Assembly (NCBI GenBank): GCA_039583875.1
Contig: CM077162.1
Location: 57,625,675-57,689,674 of the forward strand
Length of the DNA stretch: 64,000 nucleotides
Source: Platanthera guangdongensis
Lineage: Eukaryota; Streptophyta; Magnoliopsida; Asparagales; Orchidaceae
Direction of reading: 5' to 3'
The number at the start of each line of letters is the position of its first letter. Position 1 is the first letter of the stretch. The notes beneath the pieces are model-generated. The model worked only from the letters and a program-made list of their open reading frames with translations, was not told the origin of the DNA and searched no databases. Of this stretch, positions 19,599 to 29,679 are shown piece by piece. Made by a program: the position numbers and the translations under genes.

Positions 19599-21827
19599 CG
19601 TTAACCCAGAAATCAGTGATCCTTCCCAAGGTAGCCAGCTCGCTAGTCGCGACCTTCAAATTCTCCATAGAGTCCGCGACAAGTCCAAGTGTAGGCGGAC
19701 AAATATCTCTGTCCACCTAGGTCGCACAACAACCGCGGGTCCTGCGGGGCAGCGGGTTGTTCCCATAGCTCACCCTCGCAGACCGCACGGTTAGGCCTAC
19801 TAACCGCGCAACATTTTTCCTTACAGGAGGCAATCCAAAGCAATAGGGGGCGATCTATGCGATCTATCCCTTCAGTCCGCCTGTTCGCCCAGCCAGCGTC
19901 AACCCTGGACCAATTCAACCGTCGCGGGCTCGGCGGACTCACGCTCCGGCTCGCCATCAGAGGGTTTCCTCCCCTACAGGGGCGGCCTCCTCCTCAGGCC
20001 GCCTCCTCTGCCTACCCAGTGGCGGGCTGCTCCTTAGGCCACCACCCAGGGGCAGCTTGCTCCTCAGGCCGCCCCCTCAGCAGCCCTAGGGGGCGGCCTG
20101 TTCCCCAGGCCTCCTCCCTTATAGGACCGTTGGCAGCCTCCAGTGCCCAGGCCGCCCCCTTGGGCGGCCTCCAGTGCCCAGGCCGCACCCTTGGGCGGCC
20201 TCCAATGCCTAGTCCACCGCCTTGGGCAGCCTCAAGTGCTCAGGCCGCCCCTTTGTCGGCCTCCAGTGCTCAGGACGCCCCCTTGGGCGGCCTCCAGTGC
20301 CTAGGCCGCCCCCTTGGGCGGCCTCCAGTTCCGAGACTGCCCCCTTTGGTGGCCTCCAGTGCTCAGGCCGCCCCCTTGGGCATCCTCCAGTGCTCAGGCC
20401 GCCCCCTTGGGCGGCCTCCAATGCCTAGGCCGCCCCTTTGGCGGCCTACAGTCCCAGGCCACCCCTTTGGTGGCCTCTAGTCTTAGGCCGCCCCCTCTGC
20501 TCAACTTCTCTGCTCGTCGATTCTGCACATGTCTCCATGATGACGTCATTGGGCCCCGCTTCTAGAAGATCCTTCCTCGGGCCTATAAAAAGCCCCTGAT
20601 ACCTCTCATTTTGAGGAGGGGGAAGAACGATGCGCAATAGGAAATCCACAGCTTGCCAGCAGGCCCTTCAGACTCAGTTTTCCAGTCTTCCACAGCTTGC
20701 CAGCAAGCCCTGCGGACTCAGTTTTCCAGTCCTCCATAGCTTGCCATCAAGCCGTGCGTCCTGCCAGTAGCCTCTTTTCCTTAGCCTCTGCCAACTCCTT
20801 CCTTAACCACCAGCTTCCCCAATTATACCCGTTATTTCTTTCTCATGTAAAGGTACTTTAGCAAGCTGTATTCTTCTTTCTTGATTAAAGGAAAGCCCGT
20901 CGTGAGAGTGGCATTTAAGCCGCGGCGGGCGAAGTCTGTTGTTGCCACTGCTAGCTTCCCCTATCTTCTTCTCTGCTGAGCAAGCTTCTCCTCTGCTCAG
21001 CAAGCTTCTCCTCTGCGGAGCAAGCTTCTTCTCTGCTGATCAAGCTTCTTCTCTGCTCAGCAAGCTTCTTCTCTGCTCAGCAAGCTTCTTCTCTACTCAG
21101 CAAGCTTCTTCTCTGCTCAGCAAGCTTCTACTCTGCTCAGCAAGCTTCTACTCTGTTCAGCAAGCTTCTTCGCTGCTCATTAAGCTTCTTCTCTATTGAG
21201 CAAGCTTCTCCTCTGCTCAGCAAGCTTCTTCTCTGCTGAGCAAGCTTCTCCTTTGCTCAGCAAGCTTCTCCTCCGCTCAGGAAGCTTCTTCTCTGCTGAG
21301 CAAGATTCTCCTCTGCTCAGCAAGCTTCTTCTCTGCTGAGCAAGCTTCTCCTCTGCTCAGCAAGTCTCTTCTCTGCTGATCAAGCTTCTCCTCTGCTCAG
21401 CAAGCTTCTCCTCTGCTTAGCAAGCTTCTCCTCTGCTGAGTAAGCTTCTTCTGTACTCAGCAAGCTTCTCCTCTACTCAGCAAGCTTCTTCACTGCTCAT
21501 TAAGCTTCTCCGCTAGTCAACCGTCTACCCGACAGCTCCTGATCAACCTTCCCAACCATCACACTCGGATCAACGCCCTTCTCTCCTCTATCCCCGCAAC
21601 CCTTGAACAAGCATTTGCTCCACTCTCGAGCACTCAGTAGCTTCCTTCTCTCCTCTATCCCCGCAACCCTTGAACAAGCATTTGCTCCACTCCCGAGCAC
21701 TCAGTAGCTTCCTCCTCTCCTCTATCCCCGCAACCTTCTTCAATCACCTTTCCCGTGAGATCGAACACGCCCCGTTAGCTGTTGGTGCCCGCGACAACCT
21801 GCCCCCTTCCATTTCCGAGCATCAACA
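19599..21827 (+). mobile_element. 3' LTR of E
   Basis: It has the same layout as the 5' LTR: hairpin minisatellite (about 19980-20490), TGACGTCA (20541-20548), TATA box (20583-20592), 20-bp minisatellite (about 20965-21500, about 27 units) and duplicated U5 block. Its first base is C instead of T (CGTTAACCC). The array lengths differ from the 5' LTR although the total length happens to be equal. Confidence 0.92.
20965..21500 (+). repeat. 20-bp HindIII-site minisatellite, E 3' LTR
   Basis: About 27 tandem copies of the CTCAGCAAGCTTCTCCTCTG unit and its variants, a few more than in the 5' LTR of the same element. Confidence 0.94.
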
Positions 21828-22889
21828 TCATAAATCATCTTTATGCTCCTAAATCTATCTAAAGCTAGGATTTGAAAAAAAACTCAAAAGGTACAAGTCC
21901 TAGATAACAAATAAAGAAGATTGAAATTATCATGAAAATAAACATAATGAGCGTCTAGAATAGTTCAGATCTACTACACTAAACATGAGTTAACATTACA
22001 GAGAATTTTAAAGACGGAAAGGAAAATAGTGGATGAAGAATTTTAAACTAGTGAAGATAATAAAAGATAAAAATCATAAAGATAGTGGTATTTTTTGTAA
22101 ACAATTCAGAATTAACATGCTGCTTGGAATTAGAATACTGCACGAGTCAACATCTTGCCTGTGAAAGATAACGAAAAAAAAGATTAGGAAAATTTAAACT
22201 AATTAAACTTACATAAAAGAGATTGGAAATAACAAAACATAAGTTGGGATACTAATGATTTTGCAAAGATTTGCTTAAATTACCTAATATTATTTTTGGG
22301 GTTTTCTTATTTTTTTTTTAATTTTTGGATATTATCTTTTTTTTGTTTTTTTGAATATATTTGAGATATAGTATAAAGAAAACATTAAAAACTTAAACTT
22401 ATATATTTGTTTACTTATTGGAATTCTCGAGGACTACCCTGTGAGGGGTTCATAAGTTACTATGTGGTGTGAAGGAGTGAAGTCCCAAACAACCCTTTCC
22501 AAAAAATTAGATTTTGATTTTCTATAATTTCTGTTTTTATAGAAAATTGCAACATAAGGGAATATTTTGAAAAATGAAAAAATTGTTTTGTAAATAAATG
22601 AAAACCAATATTCCCCCAAACTAAAGGGAAATATTTTCCTCAATATGAAAAGAAGGGGAAAGGAGGAAGAGAAAAATGATTGGAAATTGAAAGTAAAAAT
22701 AAAACAGGTGCTTCCTCGGATTTACGGGCCCGATAGATGATGTCACTCCCCCATGCTTGCGCTTTAGATCCTCATGAATATCATCTTGAATGTTCTTTGA
22801 AATAAACAATGTTGAGGCATGCGATTAAAGAATCCAGCTTGGGACAAGAATAAATGAAAAAATGCGGCAAGATAAACAATAGGATGCCT
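21828..22889 (-). mobile_element. Athila-like element D, 3' interior segment
   Basis: This A/T-rich non-coding stretch resumes D after the E insertion. On the minus strand, CCCTTTAGTTTGGGGGAATA at about 22608-22627 is a second polypurine-tract-like sequence, besides the one near 12940. No ORF with family similarity is seen; the envelope-like gene of some Athila elements, if once present, is not recognisable. Confidence 0.65.
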
Positions 22890-23650
22890 CCTAAGAATGC
22901 TCATTGTTTACCGTCGTTGAGCTCGACACAATAAAATTACAAAAATAATTAAGCGTTTGGCAAAATAAAACGTTCATTGCTCGCAAAAATATCTTCACCA
23001 AAAAAATAAAGTTTGAGACACTGTCAGTTAACTTTAAATTCACTATTATCCCTGTGTGATACACAAACCGTTCCATATAGAAAGACTTCTTTTACAATTA
23101 AAGTTTCAGATCATCTAGACTTTAACTTACCAGGAAATAGATGCAATCGAGAGTTATAAAGTAAAACGTGGTCGCCCGGTTTAAAAATTTTTGGATTCCT
23201 TAAGTTTTTATCATGAAAGTGTTTCATTCGTTTTTTATAAAATTTGTTATTTTTGTATGCATTAGAGCGCCACTCATTGAGTTCATTAAGTTGAAATTTC
23301 CTAAGATCGACGACAGAGTGGGTGTCAAAATTTAAAAACTTTAAGGCCCAAAAAGCACGATGGTATAATTCAACTGGTAGGTGGCACGACTTTCCATAGA
23401 TTAAGCGATATAGTGTACAACCGATGACGGTTTTGTAAGCTGTACGATAAGCTCATAAAGCATCGTTGAGTTTAAAAACCAATCTTTTCGTGATGCAGAA
23501 ATAGTTTTTGTCTAAGATACATTTAATTTCATGATTTACTACTTCAACTTGTCTGTTAGTTTTAGGGTGGTAAGCAGTGGAGAATTTGTGTGTAACGCCA
23601 TATTTTAATAAAGTTTTCGAAAGTTTGGCTTTACAAAAATACGAACCCCT
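22890..23650 (-). pseudogene. Athila-like integrase, C-terminal part (D)
   Basis: On the minus strand, from 23650 downward, one reads KYGVTHKFSTAYHPKTNRQVE (integrase core with its Glu), [38 protein letters not shown] and [24 protein letters not shown], the diagnostic Athila integrase tail. Stops (for example after NDAL and after KSR) and substitutions show decay. The upstream pol genes would continue to the right, but H interrupts at 23651. Below about 23100 the frame dissolves into non-coding DNA. Confidence 0.88.
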
Positions 23651-24576
23651 TGTTGGATCGCTTGGCCAATCTTAAAGGGGGGGATGAATGAGTTTTATGC
23701 ATTAAATAAAATTTCGAAATATTTTGGTCCAGAAAAACTAGTTTTGGAAGCTACCACAGGGTGCTAGATTGCTAGCACGGCGGCAGGTCACAGACCTTGT
23801 TTTCCGGGGCAAATTTATCCTTGGAGCAGTACACACCCTTCAGAGATCCACCGGCTAACACTAAAGACGTTGCACGCATAATAAAGAACAACAAATAATT
23901 TTATTCAAACAGAATCAATAATATTCTATAATTACAAGTTCTTTATCTCCATGACACCAGAGATTAGAGGCTGTGAAACTCGAATCGTTTTTGGGTTTCT
24001 TTACCAACCACTACCCGGACTGGTTGGCTCTCTCCCTTTCCATCCAAGAAAGGTTTTCGAGCCGGATCTTCACCTTCATGCAAGGAAGTGTCGCAGGGCC
24101 TAGCTAGATCCCCAGATATAGACGTCCCTTCCATGGGATGACTTCTCACGGAATCCTCCCCGAATTCCGATGACCTTCATCGGTCGATTTCCCTTACCAC
24201 AATCACACAGAAAAGAGAAAAGTACAAAGAGGAATAAAGTAGATTTACGATTGAATCTCCCTCAAGATAATTTCTCGACTGAGCGATGTGTGACCGCTAA
24301 TGATCTTCATTTGGTTGCAACCGATCAACTCCTCATTGTCCATATAGTCCTTGGCTTGTCAGAGATCGTCGTGCGTGAACAAGAGGAAGATGACTTTCTG
24401 TTCCTTTGGCAGAGATTGCGGAACGATGCTAAGAGGCGGCTCCTGAACCCTAGAAAGAATTCATGTCTGTCTCAATTCATACAAGGAATGAGAAAACAAA
24501 AGCCTTTTATAGATCTTTAAGAAAGAGACTACCACCGGCTGTATGACTTACACCCAATGGTAGGTCATTATGCGTC

Positions 24577-26105
24577 TGTTGGATATTGTATCCACAATAA
24601 CGCAGATTTGTATGATGTCACCCTTGAACTAAGATGAATTAAGTTTGTATTTGATGTCTTTTCTAGTTGAGTGCTTGAAGCTTACAATTGGCAAGTGTGG
24701 ACTAATGTCAGTTTATAATTGGTCACCAAACACAGGACCATACAATGTAATCCCTCATTGTGTGATCCATGGTGTTGACTCATGTGTAACCTCTCTATTG
24801 GGACAAACTTCATTTTCAAGTACTAAAATTATGTGAGAAAAGCTAGTTACTGGATTTCTTGAAGAAAATCAATTTTCAGACTTACCGAATATTTTTAAGT
24901 ATTATTCTTTAGTAGGACTTTTTGTACTCGAGTAGAATTATTTTTAGTACTTGAGTAAGCTCAGACATATATTCGAGTAGCAGAAGCTGTTCTCGAAAAA
25001 GCCTAGTATAGTTCTCGAGAAAGCCATGTGTACTTGAGTAGATCATAATTCTCCTTCTCGAGTTACTTTAACATATGTTCTAAAATTTTTCTAAGTCTTT
25101 TTCCCGAGATGCCGACGACTTTTCTATAGAAGGCCAGAATCTTTTCCCGAGAACCAGATGTTGTTTCTCGAGACCCAGATTTCATTTTTCGAGAACTAGA
25201 GATTCTTTCTCGAGATGCAATATTCTTCAAGAGAACTCTATACCTCTTCTCGAGAAACAGAATTATCCTCTCGAGAACACTTACCTCTCTCAAGAAATGC
25301 AGTGCAGATTTCTGAAATTTCCTAAGTACCTGACGAAATAATTTCAAGTTGATCACTTTTCTTATTGGTCCACGTGTTCTTTCATTTATGATTATGACCG
25401 TTAGACAAGTACTATAAAAGGACTTATCATAATCGACTAACACTAACAAAAACAAGAAGAATTTTCAAGGTTCTGAATCTTTCCAAAATTTTTTAGATCA
25501 AGAAGTGTCGCTGCCGCTATGTTCTTCTTCGCCGATCTTCTCTCGATCCGGAGATTAAAAACAAGAAGTATCAACAGATCAAGATTTTCAACATCGACAG
25601 ATCTTTTCCTTGATCGTGCTGATCCTAAAGTTTTCAGATCCAGAGATTTTGCCTTTGTCTTCTTCGATCCATTTCTGACAGAGCTTCAAGTTTTAAGAAG
25701 GAAGAAGGGCTGAAGATTCAGATCTGAAATATTACTATTTGTATATTTTCTATACAACCTTTTATTCTTGTAGGAGATTCTTATCCGAGTTGTAGGAGCT
25801 TTATTCTCTGAGATTTTTTTATAGGAGTGTTTTGACTCTGAGTTGTAGGGGCGTTGCTCCGAGTGGTAGGATTGTTTTCAATCCGATAGATTAATGGCGT
25901 AGCCGAGTCTAGTGCGTTGCTAGATCGGTGAGGTGAAAAGTGGATGTACCCAAGGTTGGGGAACCACTATAATTTTTGGTGTCGTCTGTGATTGCTTGTT
26001 TATTTTTTGTGTATCGCTCGTACAAATTTTTAATCTGCAAAAAGACGCATACCTCACCTATTCACAGCCCTCTATGCGATTTAGGTAGACAACTTAAAAA
26101 TTTCA
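24577..26105 (+). mobile_element. solo LTR S1 (Sirevirus-related)
   Basis: This 1529-bp LTR begins TGTTGGATATTG, ends AATTTCA and is flanked by the perfect duplication GCGTC (24572-24576 and 26106-26110). No internal region is present, so it arose by recombination between two LTRs. It shares with A and B the U5 block GTGGATGTACCCA..GGGGAACCACTATA (about 25941-25972) and the CCTATTCAC..CCCTCTA ending. A TATA box CTATAAAAG is at 25412-25420. Confidence 0.95.
24920..25290 (+). repeat. TCTCGAGA/ACTCGAGT palindrome array in S1
   Basis: About a dozen copies of TCTCGAGA, ACTCGAGT or one-base variants (core XhoI site CTCGAG) occur in roughly 370 bp upstream of the TATA box. The position in the LTR matches the GTGTCGACAC array of family A. 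Confidence 0.9.
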
Positions 26106-26561
26106 GCGTCAACGTGACAGTTGTCTTGTGTATTTAGATAAATATTCCAAAAAGATTATTTTCCTCTTTTTCGTGCTAGCGCGGCACGGTACCAATCTAT
26201 TGCTTGGCAGTCGCTCATGCATCTCTATGATCTAACTTGACGATAGTGGAGTTAGCTAGAGCTGCGCGATAGGAAGCTAGTGATGCGCAGTAGGTCCGTG
26301 AGTGCCTGTCCAAAATAAATCCTGAAGCTAGCGCAGGCGGTAAAGCTCGCGCTCAGCAGTAGGAACCCGAGCGCCCGTTCAATTAAATTCAGGCTGTTGC
26401 CCGGCAGTAGCGCTTGGCGCGTGGAAGTAGGTTACAGATTGGATTTCTTTGCTTCTCTTGAACCTGTAAACCTGCATACTACACCATAAACAAATGTGAT
26501 CAAATACAACATGAGAATTGATGTTGTCAAACTGAGGATATGTGAACCATCAGCTCCAACA

Positions 26562-28047
26562 AACTCCCCCTTTTGATAATATCAAATCTCATTCATGAGA
26601 TATAAAAGTTGAGATGCATGATACAGTGTAAGTCAGAGATAATCTTTAAATAGATAGGTGTCAGGTTACTTATAACTCCACCTACAAACACGCTCCCCCT
26701 ATATACGTGCTCTGCTCTCTCCCCCTATATATGTGCACATAGTTCAACAAACTTCCACTACAAGTGATCTTCCCTAACTCATGACACATGAGTATTTTAT
26801 TATCCCCTTTTGATATTATCGAAAGGGGTGGGCTATCTAGAAAAGACTATATGCATGTATGGGAAAAAATCAGTATAAATAAGTGTGATAAATATCAAAC
26901 AAATGCATGTGATAAAGTGAATCTAGAAGCAAACACCATGGGGGTGACCAAACAGAAATCAGATAATATAATGTGTACAAGTCAAACATGCGAGCAGAGT
27001 ACATAAAGGCAAATGATATGAGTTTTCAGAGTAAAAATAGTTGGACAACACAGGTGAAACAAGATACACAATGATTGGGATTACAATGCTAATAGATTTA
27101 TAGAGTTAAAATAGTATAACATTGTAAAAGTCAAGAATATGAATCGTGTACTAGTACCTATGTGATGTTGACGTTCAATGCAGTTTCAGTCCAATTCTTA
27201 TGCATGGAAGCATTAGATAGAGCAATGACATGTGTACCTATAGCATCAAAAGAAAAAAACATCACGTAAAACTAACATTTAGTACATGTTTTATCTCAAT
27301 AATTCAATATGCTATCACGAGAGGGATAAAGTGAAAGATCACAACACATTTCTATCTACGTCATACCAAGACTAGAACAAGGGTCACTAAACTTGAGGTT
27401 TAGTCTTTGCACAAGATCGAAACGATTCTTTTGACCAAGGTGCTCATCCTCACAATACTCATGAAGACTTATTAGGCGGAGTGAATAGCGCTTGAGGGCA
27501 TCCTTGACACATGATTTGATAACATGCATAGTTTTTTTTCATTTATTTTTCATACTATCATTATTATGGAAAATATTTCAAGGACGCCAAATCAATCGAA
27601 ATCTACCCACATAGATAGATGGACTTGTATACAAAATACATGATCATTAGAGTTTGGCCCAAAGTTCTAACCTTTATTTTAACACATGTATATCGTGACA
27701 TTGATTATTCAAGTTATTTCTAAGGTGTTAGACACAATATAACGAGTTATAACATGTAAGCATAGAGTTTCTACATGAGTGCTTCATCTAGGGATGTGTG
27801 AACGGTGTAAAGTCATTATGCTACCTAAATTATCACACATACCTAGAGGAATATTCAAGATACACTATCATGTCTAGTCGCACTCAGTAGTTAAACACCT
27901 ATATATTCGACACATCATGAAAAAAGGAGACAATGTTCATAGAGACTAACAATCCTAGATCAAACATTGTACGTAATCATTATGCTTTAGGTTCTAGCCA
28001 TTTGTGTCCTAAGAATGAACACACTACAATTTTTTTTTATTTTGGGG

Positions 28048-28090
<43 letters not shown>

Positions 28091-28258
28091 TGAAAAACGA
28101 TTAAATAAAGCAAACTAAAAAAACAATACATTTTTTTTGAGATTTTTCATTTTTTTAAGATAAACACAAAACATAACCAAAAATAGAAACACACAAACCA
28201 AAAAAAAATAAAATGCAGTAGATGATGCAGCACAATCAAATAGTGAGATTCAAAATGC
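26562..28258 (-). other. 3' untranslated interior of H with repeated polypurine tracts
   Basis: On the minus strand AAAAGGGGGAGTT directly precedes the LTR (26562-26574). Further copies of AGGGGGAG-type tracts occur at about 26693-26705 and 26719-26731, and a weaker one near 26803-26828. Multiple polypurine tracts are a known Sirevirus trait. The rest is A/T-rich without a supported ORF. Confidence 0.75.
28049..28086. repeat. (TA)19 microsatellite
   Basis: An uninterrupted TA dinucleotide run in the untranslated region of H. Confidence 0.95.
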
Positions 28259-29272
28259 CTAGTTCCAATCAAAGTAAGAAAAAACGAGCATCGGGGAGGG
28301 GTTTTGTGAAATATTAGCTAGTTGATCATCGGTTCCAAAGAAGCTTAATCTCACGTTATCTTTCTTAATGTGATCCCGAATGAAATGATGACGACCGTTA
28401 ATATGTTTGGAATGAGAGTGATGTACTGGATTATTCGTCAAGTCTATGACGCTCTTGTTATTGCACCCAAGGTTAACGTTCTTAAATTTAATGCCAAAGT
28501 CCTATAACGTTTGTTACATCCAAAGTGCTTGTGCGCAATAACTTTCTAAGACAATGCACTCGGCTTCAGCAGTGGAGATGGAAATTGAGTTTTGTTTCCT
28601 ACTTGACCATGAAACTAGTGCCAGACCTAGGAAGTGATAGGTACCACTTGTGTTCTTGCGATCGAGGGAACATCTAGAGTAATCAGAGTCGAAATACCCC
28701 TAGAATATGAAGTCGAGGGTCTGAGGGTACCAATGACCAAGATTTTAGGTGCCTTTAAGATACCTAAAGATGTGTTTAACAGCTTGGAAAAGAGATTCTT
28801 TAGGATCGACTTGATATCTAGCACAAAGACACACCATGAATGTAATATCGGGTCTAGAAGCACTTAAATAAAGAATTGATCTGATCATTCCTCTAAATGA
28901 AGTTTGGTCCATCGAAAGGCCACTTTCATCCTTTCCTAATTTTAGAGACGCGCTCATTGGAGTTTTTAACTGTTTCAGATTTTTAAAGCCGAATCACACA
29001 AGCATATCTTTTATGTATTTCGATTGACTTGTAAAAATTTCATCATTTTGTTGAGAAATCTGAAATCTTAGGAAATATATCAACACTCTAAATAAGCTCA
29101 TTTCAAATTCAAATTGCATTAAGGTGACAATTTCATTACATAGATTTTCATGTGCAACCAAATATGATATCATTAATGTAAATTTGCAGTAGAATTAGAT
29201 CAAGATTCTCGTACTTCACAAACAGCACAGTGTCCGCATTACCCATCCGAAAGCCCTGCTCTAGGAGAAATG
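28259..29272 (-). pseudogene. copia RT (3' half) and RNase H of H
   Basis: On the minus strand from 29272 one reads LLEQGFRMGNADTVLFVKYEN and IYINDIIFGCT (catalytic YVDD changed to YIND), then after breaks LGKDESGLSMDQTSFRGMI, LYLSASRPDITFMVCLCARYQ, AVKHIFRYLKGT, the RNase H phrases SISTAEAE and NPVHHSHSKHINGRHHFIRDH, and a degraded C-terminus. Frameshifts and stops are frequent and one catalytic Asp is replaced by Asn, so the copy is old. It continues upstream at 63844-64000. Confidence 0.88.
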
Positions 29273-29679
29273 TGTTGGATTTTTCTATATATCACAACAC
29301 TTATGCGCGGTGGAATAGGGAAACAAGAAAAGCCCAAAAGAAATAGATCTTATAATGAACATTGATCAAGAATTAAAATCACTGTAAATAAAATTTATCT
29401 TTACGGGATTGAGTCACTACTCAACCAAGATGCTCCAAGAAATCTGTCAATCAATAGCAGCTAGAGTTCTGAGCATAGAATAATGTCCACGTCTGTTGGA
29501 TCCCTAGTTGATTTGGGCTAGGTTCACTGACTTAGGTTGTCACCCATCATGTATAGCCAGGGTCAATTTGTGTCCTAGAGTCTAGGTTAAGTCCTTAGGC
29601 TCAACTCCAGATGGACCAGCTTTCAACAAGACCCTCAGAGACTCCAGACTCACAAGTTTTCAAGACTAAGTAAAGTGAG

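Larger units (their letters stand above)
13824..21827 (+). mobile_element. gag-only LTR retrotransposon E (Tat-like, non-autonomous)
   Basis: Two LTRs of 2229 bp each (13824-16052 and 19599-21827) flank a 3546-bp interior holding only a gag gene. There is no trace of protease, reverse transcriptase or integrase, although element F of the same family has the same layout, so absence of pol is a family trait and not a local deletion. This matches the described class of terminal-repeat elements with only a GAG domain (TR-GAG). Flanking bases are gcata (13819-13823) and tcata (21828-21832), a one-mismatch TSD. The host is Athila element D. Confidence 0.9.
23651..26561 (-). mobile_element. 3' LTR of H, interrupted by solo LTR S1
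   Basis: On the minus strand the LTR begins TGTTGGAGCTGATGG at 26561 and ends at 23651. A TATA-like CTATAAAAGG lies at 24503-24512 on the minus strand. Between 26170 and 26425 the U3 part has repeated GCGC-containing phrases (AGCGC, GCGCTC, GCGCAGTAGG). No ORF is convincing. Confidence 0.8.

Noticed and set aside
24170..24520. A 116-codon open frame that could be a small host gene
   Set aside because: It lies in the 3' LTR of H, on the strand opposite to the element, with no recognisable domain.
29273..29493. This stretch as part of the LTR of H or B
   Set aside because: Its ends are TGTTGG..CCAACA with a near-duplicate flank, and its removal together with 52531-52566 and 62911-63843 restores the RT frame of H, so it is a separate LTR (S2).
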